Positions 41,024-52,170 are shown, counted from the first letter of the stretch. The stretch is 64,000 bases of DNA from Cupriavidus basilensis (GCF_000832305.1 NZ_CP010536.1:4092001-4156000), one strand, 5' to 3'. A program made the numbers and translations. Notes: generated from the sequence alone by a model not told the origin.

Positions 41024-42229
41024 TCAGAGTTCGCCGTAGCTATGCAGGCCGGAAAGGAACATGTTGACGCCCAGGAAGGCGAAGGTCGTGACCAGCAAAC
41101 CCACTAGCGCCCACCAGGCCGCCATGGTGCCGCGCAGGCCCTTCATCAGCCGCATATGCAGCCAGGCCGCGTAGTTCAACCAGACGATCAGGGCCCAGGT
41201 TTCCTTGGGGTCCCAGCTCCAGTAACCGCCCCAGGCCTCCGCCGCCCACAGCGCGCCCAGGATGGTGGCGATGGTGAAGAAGGCAAAGCCCACAGCGATT
41301 GACTTGTACATCACATCGTCGAGCACTTCGAGCGAGGGCAGGCGCTCGGCGAGGATGCCGTGCTGCTTGAGCAGGTAGGCCACCGACACCATGGCAGCCA
41401 GGGCGAAGGTGCCGTAGCCGATGAAATTGGCCGGCACGTGGATCTTCATCCACCAGCTCTGCAGCGCGGGCACCAGCGGCTGGATCTCGCTCGCATCGCG
41501 GCTGACCGTGTACCACAGCAGGAAACCGACCGCCGCCGATACCACCAGCATCACGAACGGCCCCAGCGCGCGGGTCTTGTAGCGGCCTTCGTAGTACAGG
41601 TGGAACAACGAGGTGATCAGCGTGAACAGCACGAACACTTCGTACAGATTGGAGATGGGGATATGGCCGATGTCCGCGCCGATGAGGTAGGACTCGTACC
41701 AGCGCACCAGCATGCCGGTAAAGCCCAGCACCACCGCTGCCCACACCATCTTGCTGCCGATCTGCAGCCCGGTCTCCGAGCGCGCCAGCAAGCCGCCCCA
41801 GTAGAACAGGGTGGACAGGAACACCAGGGCGCTCATCCACAAGATGGCGGACTGGCTCGACAGGAAGTACTTGAGGAAGAAGGCCTGCTCGGCGCGCGGC
41901 AACTGGCCCTGGTAGAGCTGGATCGCGAACAGCGACAACACGGTCAGCGTCACCATCAGCAGCCGCACCGGCTTCCAGTGCCATCCCAGCAGCGCGAAGG
42001 TAGGCACCGCGGCGATCAGCACGCCCTTGTCGTAGACATTCATCCACTCGCCATAGCGCGCCAGCGCGAACCCCGCGCCCACTGCCAGCATCAAGGCAAA
42101 GAGCCAGTCGACCCAGCCCAGCCGGCGCAGGAACGACGGCTCCAGGTAGGCCTGCTCAGCGCCACTCGCGGCAACGCCTGCCGGACTCTCGTGCATGCCC
42201 GGCCTGGCCTGATTCACATTCGAAGACAT
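41024..42229 (-). CDS. ccsB: ResC/CcsA-type cytochrome c synthase subunit (often annotated CcsB)
   Basis: System II heme handling and attachment protein. It is 401 residues with about eight membrane helices. The WWD domain that presents heme is WAAEAWGGYWSWDPKETWALIVW near residue 330, and His residues flank it (LHMRLMKG and KIHVPANFIGYG). Together with ResB it moves heme across the membrane and joins it to CXXCH motifs of cytochromes such as the c4 encoded nearby. It begins 12 bases after resB. The names CcsA and CcsB are used inconsistently for this family. Confidence 0.93.
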   Translation of the reverse strand: MSSNVNQARPGMHESPAGVAASGAEQAYLEPSFLRRLGWVDWLFALMLAVGAGFALARYGEWMNVYDKGVLIAAVPTFALLGWHWKPVRLLMVTLTVLSLFAIQLYQGQLPRAEQAFFLKYFLSSQSAILWMSALVFLSTLFYWGGLLARSETGLQIGSKMVWAAVVLGFTGMLVRWYESYLIGADIGHIPISNLYEVFVLFTLITSLFHLYYEGRYKTRALGPFVMLVVSAAVGFLLWYTVSRDASEIQPLVPALQSWWMKIHVPANFIGYGTFALAAMVSVAYLLKQHGILAERLPSLEVLDDVMYKSIAVGFAFFTIATILGALWAAEAWGGYWSWDPKETWALIVWLNYAAWLHMRLMKGLRGTMAAWWALVGLLVTTFAFLGVNMFLSGLHSYGEL

Positions 42230-42241
42230 AGTGGTTCCTGC

Positions 42242-44428
42242 TTAATTGCGGGCGCCGGTCGTGTCGATGCTGCCGGCGGCGCGGCCTACATCGTCGCGCA
42301 GCGCGACAAACTCTTTCTCGAAATCCAGTGTACGGCGCTGCGTGGACATGGCCATCAGCACATGGCTGGCGGCGCCCTGTCCCCCGGCGGTTCCCGCGGT
42401 ATCTGCGGGATCCTTCACCCAGAGCCAGACGCGGCGCTCGCGGATGTAGAACATCGAGAACACGCCCAGCACCAACAGCAGACAGCCAAGATACACGATG
42501 TTCTTCCCTGGCGCACGAGTCATCTGGAACACGCTGGCCTTCACTTCCGTGAAGTCGTCGAGCTGCAGGAAAACCGGCGCGGTGTAGAAGAAACTGTCGG
42601 ACAGCGCATTGATGGCTTGCTGCATGAAAGCGCCGCTCTTGGCACTATTTGGCACCACGGGCAGCTTGTCTTGCGCGCGCGCCAACTGCCAGAGCTCCCA
42701 CATCGAGCCATTGAGGATCTTCAGCAGCACATCCGCAGCTTTCTGCTGCTCGGCCGGCGGCACAGACTTTTCCAGGAAGGCGGCAATCGCGGTGAAGCCG
42801 CCCGGCGGGGCTTGCGGGTTGCTGCGCGAGGCGCCGGCAAACAGGTCGAGCGCGCGCAGGGCGCTCTCAGCCAACTGGCCGCGCAATACTTCGCGATCCT
42901 CGCCCGGCATCGAGGCAAGTGCGAAGCGGCGCGCGGCTTCGCTGCGCATCGCGTGGTCCTGCAGCGCGGCACGCAAGCGCATCCAGTCCGCCACGCTGTT
43001 TTGCTCGTCGGCCGGGATGCGAAGGTAGCGGAACGGCTCGCTAGGCGTATCCCGCATGCCGGCAAGGAAGACCGACTGGCCGTCGAGTTGCACCGGCACC
43101 ATGTAGTTGTTGAATTCGCGCGCCTGGCCGTTGCGGTCGCGCAACTTGTACTGCACCGAAGGGCCAACGTTGCGCAACTCCTTCGCACGGTCAGGATTGA
43201 CCGCCGAGCCCAGGTGGGCCTCGAGCTTCTCGTTGAGCGACTTGCGCGCAACGCCACGCGCGTCCGGCTTGCCCGATGCATCGGTGACGTTCTCGATATT
43301 CATCAGGCGGAAATCGCTGAACTCGACCGTCAATCCCTCGGCGTCGGCCGCGTTGCCCGTGCCGCTCAGTGGCGCGTTGGCGCCCACGGTGCCGGCAAAG
43401 GCGAAGGTCTTGTCGCTAGTGCCCTGCATCGGGTAGCCAACGAACTTCAGCTTGGAGCCACCATCCTCGAAGCTGGACTGGTAGATGGCCACGCCATCCA
43501 CCACCAGCGGCTCGTTGACCTTGATGGTAGCCTCGGTCTTGCGGCCGGTGGCGCGGTCGGTGATGACCACGTCGGAGGCGAACAGCTTGGGCATGCCGGT
43601 CGAGTAATGCTCGACGGTGAACTTCTTCAGCGTGATATTGAACGGCAGGTCCTGCACCAGCGCACCGTCCGAGATATTCAGGATGGCGGTGGACACCGTC
43701 GAGCCTTCCGGCACGAAGGCGTTGCCGCGAAAGCCCGGATTGCTGACCGACAAACGGTGCTCGGGCGGGATGTCGTTGATCACGGCGTTGCCGCTGATCG
43801 GGCTCTTGCCGCCAAACCACATCTGCGCGCGGATCAGCATGTCGCCATCGAGCAGGCCGCCGACGCAGATCACCACGATAGCGGTGTGCGCGAGGATGTA
43901 GCCTAGCTTGTTGGCCGCGCCCGCCTTGGCGGCCAGCAAGGTGGCGCCCTCATGCGCAACGCTCTTGATACGGTAGCCGCGGTTCGCCAGCAGCGCGGTG
44001 AGGCGCGCCACGGCATCGGCGCGGGGACGGCCCGAATCGAACTCGGCGTGATGGTGGAAGGACCGCAGGCTGCGCTCACGCACGTGGTCCTTCCACGAGC
44101 GCATATCCTTGATCATCTTGGGCGCGTTGCGGGTCAGGCACAGCGAGGTGGAAATCACCAGGAAGGTCAGGATCAGCAGGAACCACCAGGAGCTGTAAAC
44201 CTTTTGCAACGACAGCGCGTGGAACAGGTCAGCCCAGAAGGGACCGAACTGGTTCACATAGTTGGGATAGGGCTCGTTCTGCTTGAGGACGGTGCCGACC
44301 ACGCTGGCAATCGCAATCACCGTCAGCAGCGCGATAGCGAAACGCATCGAGGACAGCAGCTCAACCGCGTCGCGTAGCAGGCGGTGAGAAGTCTTCAGGT
44401 GCAGTCCTGACGTGGAAGCGGTGGACAT
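42242..44428 (-). CDS. resB: ResB, system II cytochrome c biogenesis protein
   Basis: A 728-residue membrane protein that partners ResC in heme delivery. Three membrane segments near the N-terminus (MRFAIALLTVIAIASVVGTVLKQNEPYPNYV, WWFLLILTFLVISTSLCLTRNAP and LGYILAHTAIVVICVGGLLDG, cited by span) precede a large periplasmic domain, and a last helix (IVYLGCLLLVLGVFSMFYIRERR) lies near the C-terminus. The conserved His in AHTAIVV and the opening LLSSMRFAIALL fit ResB. A terminator separates it from the cytochrome c4 gene upstream. Confidence 0.93.
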   Translation of the reverse strand: MSTASTSGLHLKTSHRLLRDAVELLSSMRFAIALLTVIAIASVVGTVLKQNEPYPNYVNQFGPFWADLFHALSLQKVYSSWWFLLILTFLVISTSLCLTRNAPKMIKDMRSWKDHVRERSLRSFHHHAEFDSGRPRADAVARLTALLANRGYRIKSVAHEGATLLAAKAGAANKLGYILAHTAIVVICVGGLLDGDMLIRAQMWFGGKSPISGNAVINDIPPEHRLSVSNPGFRGNAFVPEGSTVSTAILNISDGALVQDLPFNITLKKFTVEHYSTGMPKLFASDVVITDRATGRKTEATIKVNEPLVVDGVAIYQSSFEDGGSKLKFVGYPMQGTSDKTFAFAGTVGANAPLSGTGNAADAEGLTVEFSDFRLMNIENVTDASGKPDARGVARKSLNEKLEAHLGSAVNPDRAKELRNVGPSVQYKLRDRNGQAREFNNYMVPVQLDGQSVFLAGMRDTPSEPFRYLRIPADEQNSVADWMRLRAALQDHAMRSEAARRFALASMPGEDREVLRGQLAESALRALDLFAGASRSNPQAPPGGFTAIAAFLEKSVPPAEQQKAADVLLKILNGSMWELWQLARAQDKLPVVPNSAKSGAFMQQAINALSDSFFYTAPVFLQLDDFTEVKASVFQMTRAPGKNIVYLGCLLLVLGVFSMFYIRERRVWLWVKDPADTAGTAGGQGAASHVLMAMSTQRRTLDFEKEFVALRDDVGRAAGSIDTTGARN

Positions 44429-44456
44429 GTGCAGTGGGGCCCTCGGCCTTGAAATG

Positions 44457-44489
44457 AAAAAGGGTGGACATGCTCGCGCAGGCCACCCT
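44457..44489 (-). terminator. Intrinsic terminator after cytochrome c4
   Basis: Stem AGGGTGG/CCACCCT (44461-44489) followed on the minus strand by TTTTT. It lies about 98 bases past the cytochrome c4 stop and just before resB, so cytochrome c4 and resBC are probably separate transcripts. Confidence 0.72.
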
Positions 44490-44586
44490 CTTCGATTGTT
44501 GCCGGGCTGCTTGGTTGCACCTGGGCGTGGCGCCTCGCGAGTGGCGAGGCCCGCTACGGTGCTCCGGCTACCCGGCGCGGAACGAC

Positions 44587-45246
44587 TTAGCGAATCCCTG
44601 CGACGTAATCAGCCACAGCCTTGATCTCGGCATCCGACATCTTGGCGGCGATAGTGGTCATCACAGGATTGTTCTTGCGGGTGCCCTGGCGGAACGCAAC
44701 CAGTTGCGCTTCAGTGTACTCGGACCATTGGCCGCCGATACGCGGGTACTGGGCCGGAATGCCGGCACCGGTGGGGCCGTGGCAAGCCGCGCAGGCCGGC
44801 ACGCCCTTGGCCGCGATGCCACCGCGGTAGATCTTCTGGCCGGCTTCGATGGTGTCCTTGTTCTTGGCGGTGGCAGGCTTGAGGGTCTGCTTGGCCAGGT
44901 AGGCGCCGACGTCCTTCATTTCCTGCTCGGACAAGGCGGCCGCGTACGGCGACATGATGGCGTTGTTGCGAGCCTTGGCTTTGAAGTCGTCGAGCTGCTT
45001 GTGCACGTATTCCGGATGCTGGGCGGCCAGCTTCGGGTTGGCGGCGCCGCCGCTGTTACCGTTGGCGCCATGGCAGCTCAGGCAAGCCGGAACATTGCGA
45101 TCAGGGGCACCTTGCGTGTAGAGGGTTTCGCCCTTGGCCGGATCAGCCTTTGCGGCGGCCTGCTCTGCGGCAGATGCCAGACCGGTCATGGCAGTTGCCG
45201 GCAGAGCCAGCGCCACAACAGCCAGAAGTTTCGCAATGCGGTTCAT
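44587..45246 (-). CDS. Diheme cytochrome c4
   Basis: A 219-residue periplasmic electron carrier. From ATG 45246, preceded by AAGGTG, it has a Sec signal ending GLASAAEQ. Two heme motifs are visible, CLSCH in VPACLSCHGANGNSG and CAACH in VPACAACHGPTGAGIPAQYP. The two halves are homologous: each has a distal Met in MSPYAAALSEQEMKDVGAYLA and MTTIAAKMSDAEIKAVADYVAG. Cytochrome c4 usually feeds electrons to terminal oxidases (cbb3 or caa3). The neighbouring ResB/ResC should mature it. Confidence 0.94.
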   Translation of the reverse strand: MNRIAKLLAVVALALPATAMTGLASAAEQAAAKADPAKGETLYTQGAPDRNVPACLSCHGANGNSGGAANPKLAAQHPEYVHKQLDDFKAKARNNAIMSPYAAALSEQEMKDVGAYLAKQTLKPATAKNKDTIEAGQKIYRGGIAAKGVPACAACHGPTGAGIPAQYPRIGGQWSEYTEAQLVAFRQGTRKNNPVMTTIAAKMSDAEIKAVADYVAGIR

Positions 45247-45816
45247 TCGCACACCTTGTCTGAATTGTTTTGAATTCCATGGGGCACGCCGTTCAGCACA
45301 CTGCCCGCGGTGAGGACGCGATGGACAGGCGCTTTGACATCGGAAATTCATCACGACGGACCGCCGGCTCGCCTGAAGCCAGAAAACGCCCAGGCGAAAG
45401 CCGGATGGCACCGCTCCCATGCGAACGAGAGCGGCAGACCGTGCGAATATCCCGGTAGCAGGCCCAGACCCCCGGTTGGCCCTCTTGTGGCGGCACCAGG
45501 CTTCGGCGCCGTAACAGGGACTAGACCAACAGGCTTGCTACCACGATGGAACGGACACGCAAGACTTCCCGGCCAGATAGATGCGCGGCCAAGGATGCCG
45601 CGCGCCACCTAATCGGGAGGCCGTTAACCGCGTTATTGTACAATAAATCGTGTGCCGGATAGAGGATGTGCGCGCCGCGACGCGGCCAGACGCCAGCCCC
45701 GGCCATCAAGGCGGCCACATGTGCCGCCCACATCACTCACATCGGCGCGGTGACGCTGGCGAACCCACCTGAATCCAGGTGGCAGCCCGCCCCCACCCGC
45801 CCCATCGCCCAAGCGC
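45247..45816. other. Long divergent intergenic region between cytochrome c4 and engB
   Basis: This 570-base region lies between two divergent genes. Short open frames exist but none resembles a protein. The only notable element is the perfect 14-base palindrome TTATTGTACAATAA at 45633-45646, which also contains TACAAT. No tRNA, repeat or terminator was seen. Confidence 0.6.
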
Positions 45817-46563
45817 ATGTCCCTCCTACATCAGGCCCGCTTTTTCGTTACCGTCAATCATCTGCGCGACCTGCCTGCCACGGCCGTGCCGGAAGTGGCG
45901 TTCGCCGGCCGCTCCAACGCCGGCAAATCCACCGCCATCAATATCCTTTGCAACCAGAAGCGGTTGGCTTTTTCGTCGCGCACGCCGGGCCGCACCCAGC
46001 ACATCAACTTCTTCGGCGTGGCCCCGGTCAAGGCGCCGGACCCGCTCGCTTTCCTCGTCGACTTGCCCGGCTACGGCTATGCGCAGGTCTCGGGGTCGGC
46101 CAAGTTCCATTGGCAAGCGTTGCTGAGCGACTACGTGCAGACCCGCTCGCAACTGTCCGGCCTGGTGCTGATGATGGACGCACGCCGCCCCTTTACCGAC
46201 CTGGATTGCCAGATGGTCGAGTGGTTCCTGCCCACCGGCCGGCCCATTCACGTGCTGCTGACCAAGGCCGACAAGCTGACCAACAGCGAGAACGCCCTGG
46301 CCCTGCGCGAAACCCGCAAGGTGCTGGCCGGCTACGCAGAACAGCTCGACACGCCCGTACCCCTGACCGCGCAGCTGTTCTCCAGCCTGAAGCGCCGCGG
46401 CATCGAGGAAGCCCAGCGCGTGGTGGCGGGCTGGCTGTCCCTGCCCGAGGCCCTGCCGCCCGCAGCCCAGGAGAACAAGGCCGCGGTTGCGCGGCAGGCT
46501 GAACCGGAAGCGGAACCAGATACCGCTGCGGACGATGCGCCTCCCGACACGCCCGCGAACTGA
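45817..46563 (+). CDS. engB: EngB (YihA/YsxC), ribosome-assembly GTPase
   Basis: Essential GTPase needed for late assembly of the 50S subunit. It is 248 residues. G1 is GRSNAGKST (31-39), G2 is in [14 protein letters not shown]3 is [10 protein letters not shown]4 is TKADKL and G5 lies near [13 protein letters not shown]. After residue about 212 there is an acidic, Pro/Ala-rich tail ([14 protein letters not shown] and onward) that makes the protein longer than the usual 195-210 residues. It diverges from the cytochrome c4 gene. Confidence 0.94.
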   Translation: MSLLHQARFFVTVNHLRDLPATAVPEVAFAGRSNAGKSTAINILCNQKRLAFSSRTPGRTQHINFFGVAPVKAPDPLAFLVDLPGYGYAQVSGSAKFHWQALLSDYVQTRSQLSGLVLMMDARRPFTDLDCQMVEWFLPTGRPIHVLLTKADKLTNSENALALRETRKVLAGYAEQLDTPVPLTAQLFSSLKRRGIEEAQRVVAGWLSLPEALPPAAQENKAAVARQAEPEAEPDTAADDAPPDTPAN

Positions 46564-47886
<1,323 letters not shown>

Positions 47887-47896
47887 ACCGGCCCGG

Positions 47897-49165
47897 ATGC
47901 AGCTGCTAGGCTTTTCCGCAAGCCAGGTCCATCCGCTTGCCTCGCTCGACGCGGCGCGTGACTTCCTTGCCGGCAATGCGGCGGCCCGTTTCGTCTGGGT
48001 CGACACGCCGATCGAGGAGATCAGCGCCGCGCCGACGGCCTGGCGCGACAGCGTCCAGGCGCTGACAGGCGCCCCGGTGCTGGACCTGCATCTCATCGAT
48101 GCCACCAACCCGTCGCACCCCTCGTATTTCGATACGACGCATGTCTACGACATGGTGATCTTCCGCAAGCTCACCTTCGAGACCAGCCGGCTGATCGCCG
48201 AGGCAGGCGCAGAGGGGACTGCGGCATCCGGAACGAGCACGACTGCGACGGCCGGCCCGCAGCCCGCGGCAAAACCCGGTACCCCAACCAAGCCGCGCCG
48301 CTACCCGCCGGGCTTCCTACCCGCGCTGGCCAAGATCGATACCCAGCCGGTCACATTCTTCGTCTTTGACAACGTGCTGCTGACGGTACGGCCCGCGCAA
48401 TCGCGCACGCTGGACCAGGTGCGCCAGCGCCTGCTTGAGCTGTGCCAGGCGCCACGGCCGCAAGCGGCGTCAAGGACGCGAGCCAATGGCCACGCCGCGC
48501 TGGTGCATGGCATCCGCCCGCCGACGCGCCCGGAAGACCTGATGCTGCGGCTGCTCAACGCCATGGTCGACCGCTACCTGGACCTGCGTGCGCCGCTGAC
48601 GCGCCAGCTCGACCGGTGGCAGCGCGCGCTGCTAAATGCGCGGCGCAGCTTTTCCAGCTGGGAGGGCTTGCTCGATGCCCGCATCGAGCTACGGCGGCTG
48701 GAGCACTTGTGCGAGGAGCAGCACGACGCGCTGCAAGAGTTCCGCGACAGCCTGCTCGACAACAGCTATAGCATCGCGAGTGAAGGACCCGCTGCAGGCA
48801 CGCCAGGTACGCCAGGCGCGGCGGGCCGCGACGATGCGCTGCTGGTGCGGATCAACGACGTGATGGAGCACATCTCGCGCGTGCTCGCGCATGCGCGCCG
48901 GCTGGAGGACTCGATCGAGTCCGCGGTGCAGATCCACTTCTCTTCGGTGGCGCACCGCACCAATCGCACCATGCGCACGCTGACGTTGATCACCGCGCTG
49001 TTCATGCCGCTCACGCTGATCACCGGCATCTTCGGCATGAACTTCGACCGCATGCCGTGGCTGCGTGAGCCCCAGGGCTTCTGGTGGTCGCTGGGGCTGA
49101 TGGGCGCGGTGGTGGTGGTGCTGGCCGCGGTATGGGCGCTGGGGCGCCGGCTGGAGCAAAGCTAG
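47897..49165 (+). CDS. corA: CorA-family divalent metal transporter
   Basis: A 422-residue inner-membrane ion channel, probably for magnesium. The pore signature GMN is in TGIFGMNFDRMPWL near the C-terminus, between two membrane helices (LTLITALFMPLTLITGIFG and WWSLGLMGAVVVVLAAVWAL). The long N-terminal cytoplasmic funnel has the usual helices (LLNAMVDRYLDLRAPLTRQLDRW). A low-complexity Ala/Thr/Pro insert (about residues 110-135) is unusual. I start at ATG 47897; an in-frame TTG at 47876 would overlap hemB. HemB here is predicted to use magnesium, which makes the pairing of interest. Confidence 0.9.
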   Translation: MQLLGFSASQVHPLASLDAARDFLAGNAAARFVWVDTPIEEISAAPTAWRDSVQALTGAPVLDLHLIDATNPSHPSYFDTTHVYDMVIFRKLTFETSRLIAEAGAEGTAASGTSTTATAGPQPAAKPGTPTKPRRYPPGFLPALAKIDTQPVTFFVFDNVLLTVRPAQSRTLDQVRQRLLELCQAPRPQAASRTRANGHAALVHGIRPPTRPEDLMLRLLNAMVDRYLDLRAPLTRQLDRWQRALLNARRSFSSWEGLLDARIELRRLEHLCEEQHDALQEFRDSLLDNSYSIASEGPAAGTPGTPGAAGRDDALLVRINDVMEHISRVLAHARRLEDSIESAVQIHFSSVAHRTNRTMRTLTLITALFMPLTLITGIFGMNFDRMPWLREPQGFWWSLGLMGAVVVVLAAVWALGRRLEQS

Positions 49166-49209
49166 CCGACGCTAGCCAAAGCTGGCGCTTCGGGTATTTC
49201 AGATACGTC

Positions 49210-51099
49210 TCAGGTATTGGCTTTGGTATCGAGTGCGCGCGACAGCGTGTCGAGAAACCGCGTGGCCGGCTGATAGCCGATCGCGCGGACCGGCCGCTCG
49301 CGCCCGTCGGCGCCGTACAGGATGATGCCCGGGGGGCCGAACAGGCCGAAGCGCTTGAGCAGCGCGCGGTCATCGGCGTTGTTCTGGGTGACATCCGCCT
49401 GCAGCATCACAACCTCGGACAGCCGCGCCCGTACGCGCTCATCGGTAAAGGTGAAGCGCTCCATCTCCTTGCAGCTCACGCACCAGTCCGCGTAGAAATC
49501 GAGCAGCACCGGCTTGCCGGCCGCGGCGGCCTGCGCCACGCGCGCGTCCAGCTGCGCAACCGAGCGGACCCGCTCGAACCGTACGTCGGACGCGCCGCCG
49601 GTCGTCGCTTCCGGCGCCGAGCGCGCAGCGCTCAGGTGCGCCAGAGGCTGCAGGGGGTCCCGGCCGCCGGATGCCAGCCCGACCAGGAGGATGGCGCCTG
49701 CCAGCGCCGCCAGCAGGCCCAGGCCCTTGCCTACCCTGGCCAGGCCATGCGCGTCGGGGCCGAGTGAATCGAAGGCGCTTAGGAAGACCGCGCCAACCAG
49801 CAGCAGCGCAGCCCAGCCCGCCATCAGCGCCCACGCGGGCAGCACCGGGCTCACCATCCAGAGCGCCACGCCCAGCAGCAGGAAGCCAAAGAAGCGCTTC
49901 GTCGTCTCCATCCAGCGCCCGGCGCGCGGCAGCAGGTTGCCCGCCCCCACGCCCACCAGCACCAGCGGCACGCCCATGCCGAGCGCCATGGCAAACAACG
50001 CACCGCCGCCGACCACGGCATCACCAGTGCGCGCGATATAGGCCAGCGCACCTGCCAGTGGCGCCGTCACGCACGGTCCGACGATCAGCGCGGAGATCGC
50101 GCCCATGACTGCGGCACCAGCAAGCTGCCCGCCCTGGCGGCGGTTGGACGATGCCGTCAGCCGGGTCTGCCAGTGCTGCGGCAGCTGCAGCTCATAGAGA
50201 CCGAACATGGACAGCGACAGCGCCACCATCAGCAGCGCAAAGGCAGCCAGCATCCACGGCGCCTGCAGCGCCGCCGAGAGGCCCTCACCGAGCAGGCCCG
50301 CCGCCACGCCGATCCCCGTGTAGACCACTGCCATGCCAAGCACATAGGACAGCGACACCAGCAAGGCGCGCTTGCGCGTGACGTGCTCGCCCACCACGAT
50401 CGACGACAGGATGGGCACCATCGGCAACACGCATGGCGTGAAGGTCAGCAGCAGGCCCAGGCCGAAGAACAGCGCGGCGATCACGCCGAGGTTGCGGCTG
50501 GCCAGGGCGCCAGCGATGCGGTCGTTCTCGTCGGCCGTGGGGGCCGGCAGGGCGGGGGAGGGGCCGGCCGCGTCGCCGCTTGCCGCGGCCGGGTTGTTGC
50601 CGATGCGGCTGGAATCCGCCGGTGCCCGCTTGCCGAACAATCCGTCAAGTGCACCGCCGCCGACCTTGAACACACTTTCCTGCGGCGGATAGCACAGGCC
50701 TTTGTCGGCACAGCCCTGGGAAGTCACCACCAGCGACCATTTGCCGTCGGCCGGGGCGGACTCCACCGGCACGCGGATGGTCAGCCCGCCGTGATAGGTT
50801 TCCATCTCCTTGCCGAACGTCTCGTCGAACTTGACCTTGCCGGGCGGGAACACCGGCGCACCCAGCTTGACGGACGCCGGCTGCGCCGCAAAGGCAAAGC
50901 GATCGCGGTAGAGGTAGTAGCCATCCGCCACGTCGAAGCGAACCTCGATCGTCTTCGCATCGACCTGATGGGCCGCAAACCGGAAGGCCTGTTCCGGCGG
51001 CAAGAAGTCGTCATCGGCGGCATGTGCCATGCCGCCGAGGCACAGCCAGAGTGAGGCCAGCAGCATGATCAACAGCCGCACTGCGGCACCATGCCGCAT
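49210..51099 (-). CDS. dsbD: DsbD, thiol:disulfide interchange protein
   Basis: Carries electrons from cytoplasmic thioredoxin to periplasmic partners that reduce disulfides and support cytochrome c maturation. From ATG 51099 it is 629 residues with a signal ending GGMAHA. The N-terminal alpha domain has the redox pair Cys in TSQGCADKGLCYPP. The eight-helix core holds the paired cysteines in TFTPCVLPMVP and IVGPCVTAPLAG. The C-terminal thioredoxin domain has DFYADWCVSCKEMERF. Earlier in-frame Met codons (51153 and beyond) lack a signal peptide. It follows cutA, a conserved pairing. Confidence 0.94.
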   Translation of the reverse strand: MRHGAAVRLLIMLLASLWLCLGGMAHAADDDFLPPEQAFRFAAHQVDAKTIEVRFDVADGYYLYRDRFAFAAQPASVKLGAPVFPPGKVKFDETFGKEMETYHGGLTIRVPVESAPADGKWSLVVTSQGCADKGLCYPPQESVFKVGGGALDGLFGKRAPADSSRIGNNPAAASGDAAGPSPALPAPTADENDRIAGALASRNLGVIAALFFGLGLLLTFTPCVLPMVPILSSIVVGEHVTRKRALLVSLSYVLGMAVVYTGIGVAAGLLGEGLSAALQAPWMLAAFALLMVALSLSMFGLYELQLPQHWQTRLTASSNRRQGGQLAGAAVMGAISALIVGPCVTAPLAGALAYIARTGDAVVGGGALFAMALGMGVPLVLVGVGAGNLLPRAGRWMETTKRFFGFLLLGVALWMVSPVLPAWALMAGWAALLLVGAVFLSAFDSLGPDAHGLARVGKGLGLLAALAGAILLVGLASGGRDPLQPLAHLSAARSAPEATTGGASDVRFERVRSVAQLDARVAQAAAAGKPVLLDFYADWCVSCKEMERFTFTDERVRARLSEVVMLQADVTQNNADDRALLKRFGLFGPPGIILYGADGRERPVRAIGYQPATRFLDTLSRALDTKANT

Positions 51100-51270
51100 G
51101 GCTTGCCCAGCCCCCCAGCCACCCGAGGCGTTCGCGCTCACACCGAAACTCATGCCCAGCCTTTGAAATGTCATTCGTTGTATCCGCATCGCGCTCGCTT
51201 CATGGCGCCAGTCCCAGGCCGCAGTGCCTATTGCCTGCATCAGTGTCAGTCAGCGCAGCAACCACTATCC

Positions 51271-51615
51271 TTACGCACTGTCGCCTCCGTCCGTGGTCGT
51301 TCGGGTTTCGTGCGCGACCCACGCCAGATACGGCGCAAATCCCGCGACCAGCGGCATTGCCACGATCTCAGGCACCTCGTAGGGGTGCGCTAGCCGAATC
51401 GCGGCCTCCAGCGCCGCGTAACGCTCCTGGGTGGTCTTGATCATCAGCGGCCACTCGCGTGCGCTTTCGATCTCACCTTGCCACCAGTACTCGGACTCGC
51501 ACGGCGCCAGCCGGTTCACGCATGCCGCCAACCTCGACTCCAGCACGGCCCTTGCAACACGCCCTGCGGACTCGGCGTCCGGCAGCGATGTCATCACCAA
51601 GATTGCTTCGCTCAT
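51271..51615 (-). CDS. cutA: CutA1, divalent-cation tolerance protein
   Basis: A 114-residue trimeric cytoplasmic protein of the CutA1 family. The start is ATG 51615 (MSEAILVMTSLPDAESAGRVAR). The conserved Cys is in LAACVNRLAP, followed by SEYWWQGEIESAREWPLMIKTTQERY and the HPYEVPEIVAMP motif typical of the family. The function is uncertain despite the historic copper-tolerance name. It precedes dsbD by 171 bases in the same direction, as in E. coli (cutA-dsbD). A terminator separates it from rplQ. Confidence 0.95.
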   Translation of the reverse strand: MSEAILVMTSLPDAESAGRVARAVLESRLAACVNRLAPCESEYWWQGEIESAREWPLMIKTTQERYAALEAAIRLAHPYEVPEIVAMPLVAGFAPYLAWVAHETRTTTDGGDSA

Positions 51616-51676
51616 CAGATCGTCCTCCCAGGCCACAGGCTGCCCCGCGGCCAGACTCCGGCGCACCGGCCCCGGA

Positions 51677-51707
51677 AAACAAAAGAGCCAGGCATGTAGC
51701 CTGGCTC
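51677..51707 (-). terminator. Intrinsic terminator of the ribosomal cluster (after rplQ)
   Basis: Stem GAGCCAGGC/GCCTGGCTC (51685-51707) with a five-base loop, followed on the minus strand by TTTTGTTTT. It is about 68 bases past rplQ and ends the alpha operon. Confidence 0.88.
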
Positions 51708-51774
51708 GATTGTAAGCGGTGTCCGCGCGGCTCGCCGCGACCAACGGTCGCAGCGGGCCGGGACGGAATCAACC

Positions 51775-52170
51775 TTATTCGCCTGCTTCTTCAGCCGGCG
51801 CTTCGGTGATTTCCGGGCGGTCAACCAGTTCGACCAGCGCCATCGGCGCATTGTCGCCCTGGCGGAAACCGAACTTCAGGATACGCGTGTAGCCACCCGG
51901 ACGCGCGTTGTAACGCGGGCCGAGTTCGTTGAACAGCTTGGTGACCATGTCGCGGTCGCGCAGACGGGCGAAGGCCAGGCGGCGGTTGGCAACGGTGTCC
52001 TTCTTGGCCAGCGTGATCAGGGGCTCGACAACCTTGCGCAGTTCCTTGGCCTTGGGCAGGGTGGTCTTGATCAGCTCGTGCTGGAACAGCGAGTTGGACA
52101 TGTTGCGCAGCATCGCGAGGCGGTGCGACGAGGTGCGGTTCAGTTTCCGCAAACCATGACGGTGACGCAT
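51775..52170 (-). CDS. rplQ: 50S ribosomal protein L17
   Basis: L17 of the large subunit, near the exit tunnel. It is 131 residues, with the canonical opening [21 protein letters not shown] and [22 protein letters not shown]. The C-terminus is acidic ([14 protein letters not shown]). It is the last gene of the alpha operon; 161 bases separate it from rpoA, holding a CCGGAG/CTCCGG hairpin (52217-52232) without a T-run. Confidence 0.97.
   Translation of the reverse strand: MRHRHGLRKLNRTSSHRLAMLRNMSNSLFQHELIKTTLPKAKELRKVVEPLITLAKKDTVANRRLAFARLRDRDMVTKLFNELGPRYNARPGGYTRILKFGFRQGDNAPMALVELVDRPEITEAPAEEAGE

Noticed and set aside
41360..43906. An 848-codon plus-strand frame antisense to resB and resC
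   Set aside because: Shadow of two well-supported membrane-protein genes; rich in His/Gln/Arg, with no motif.
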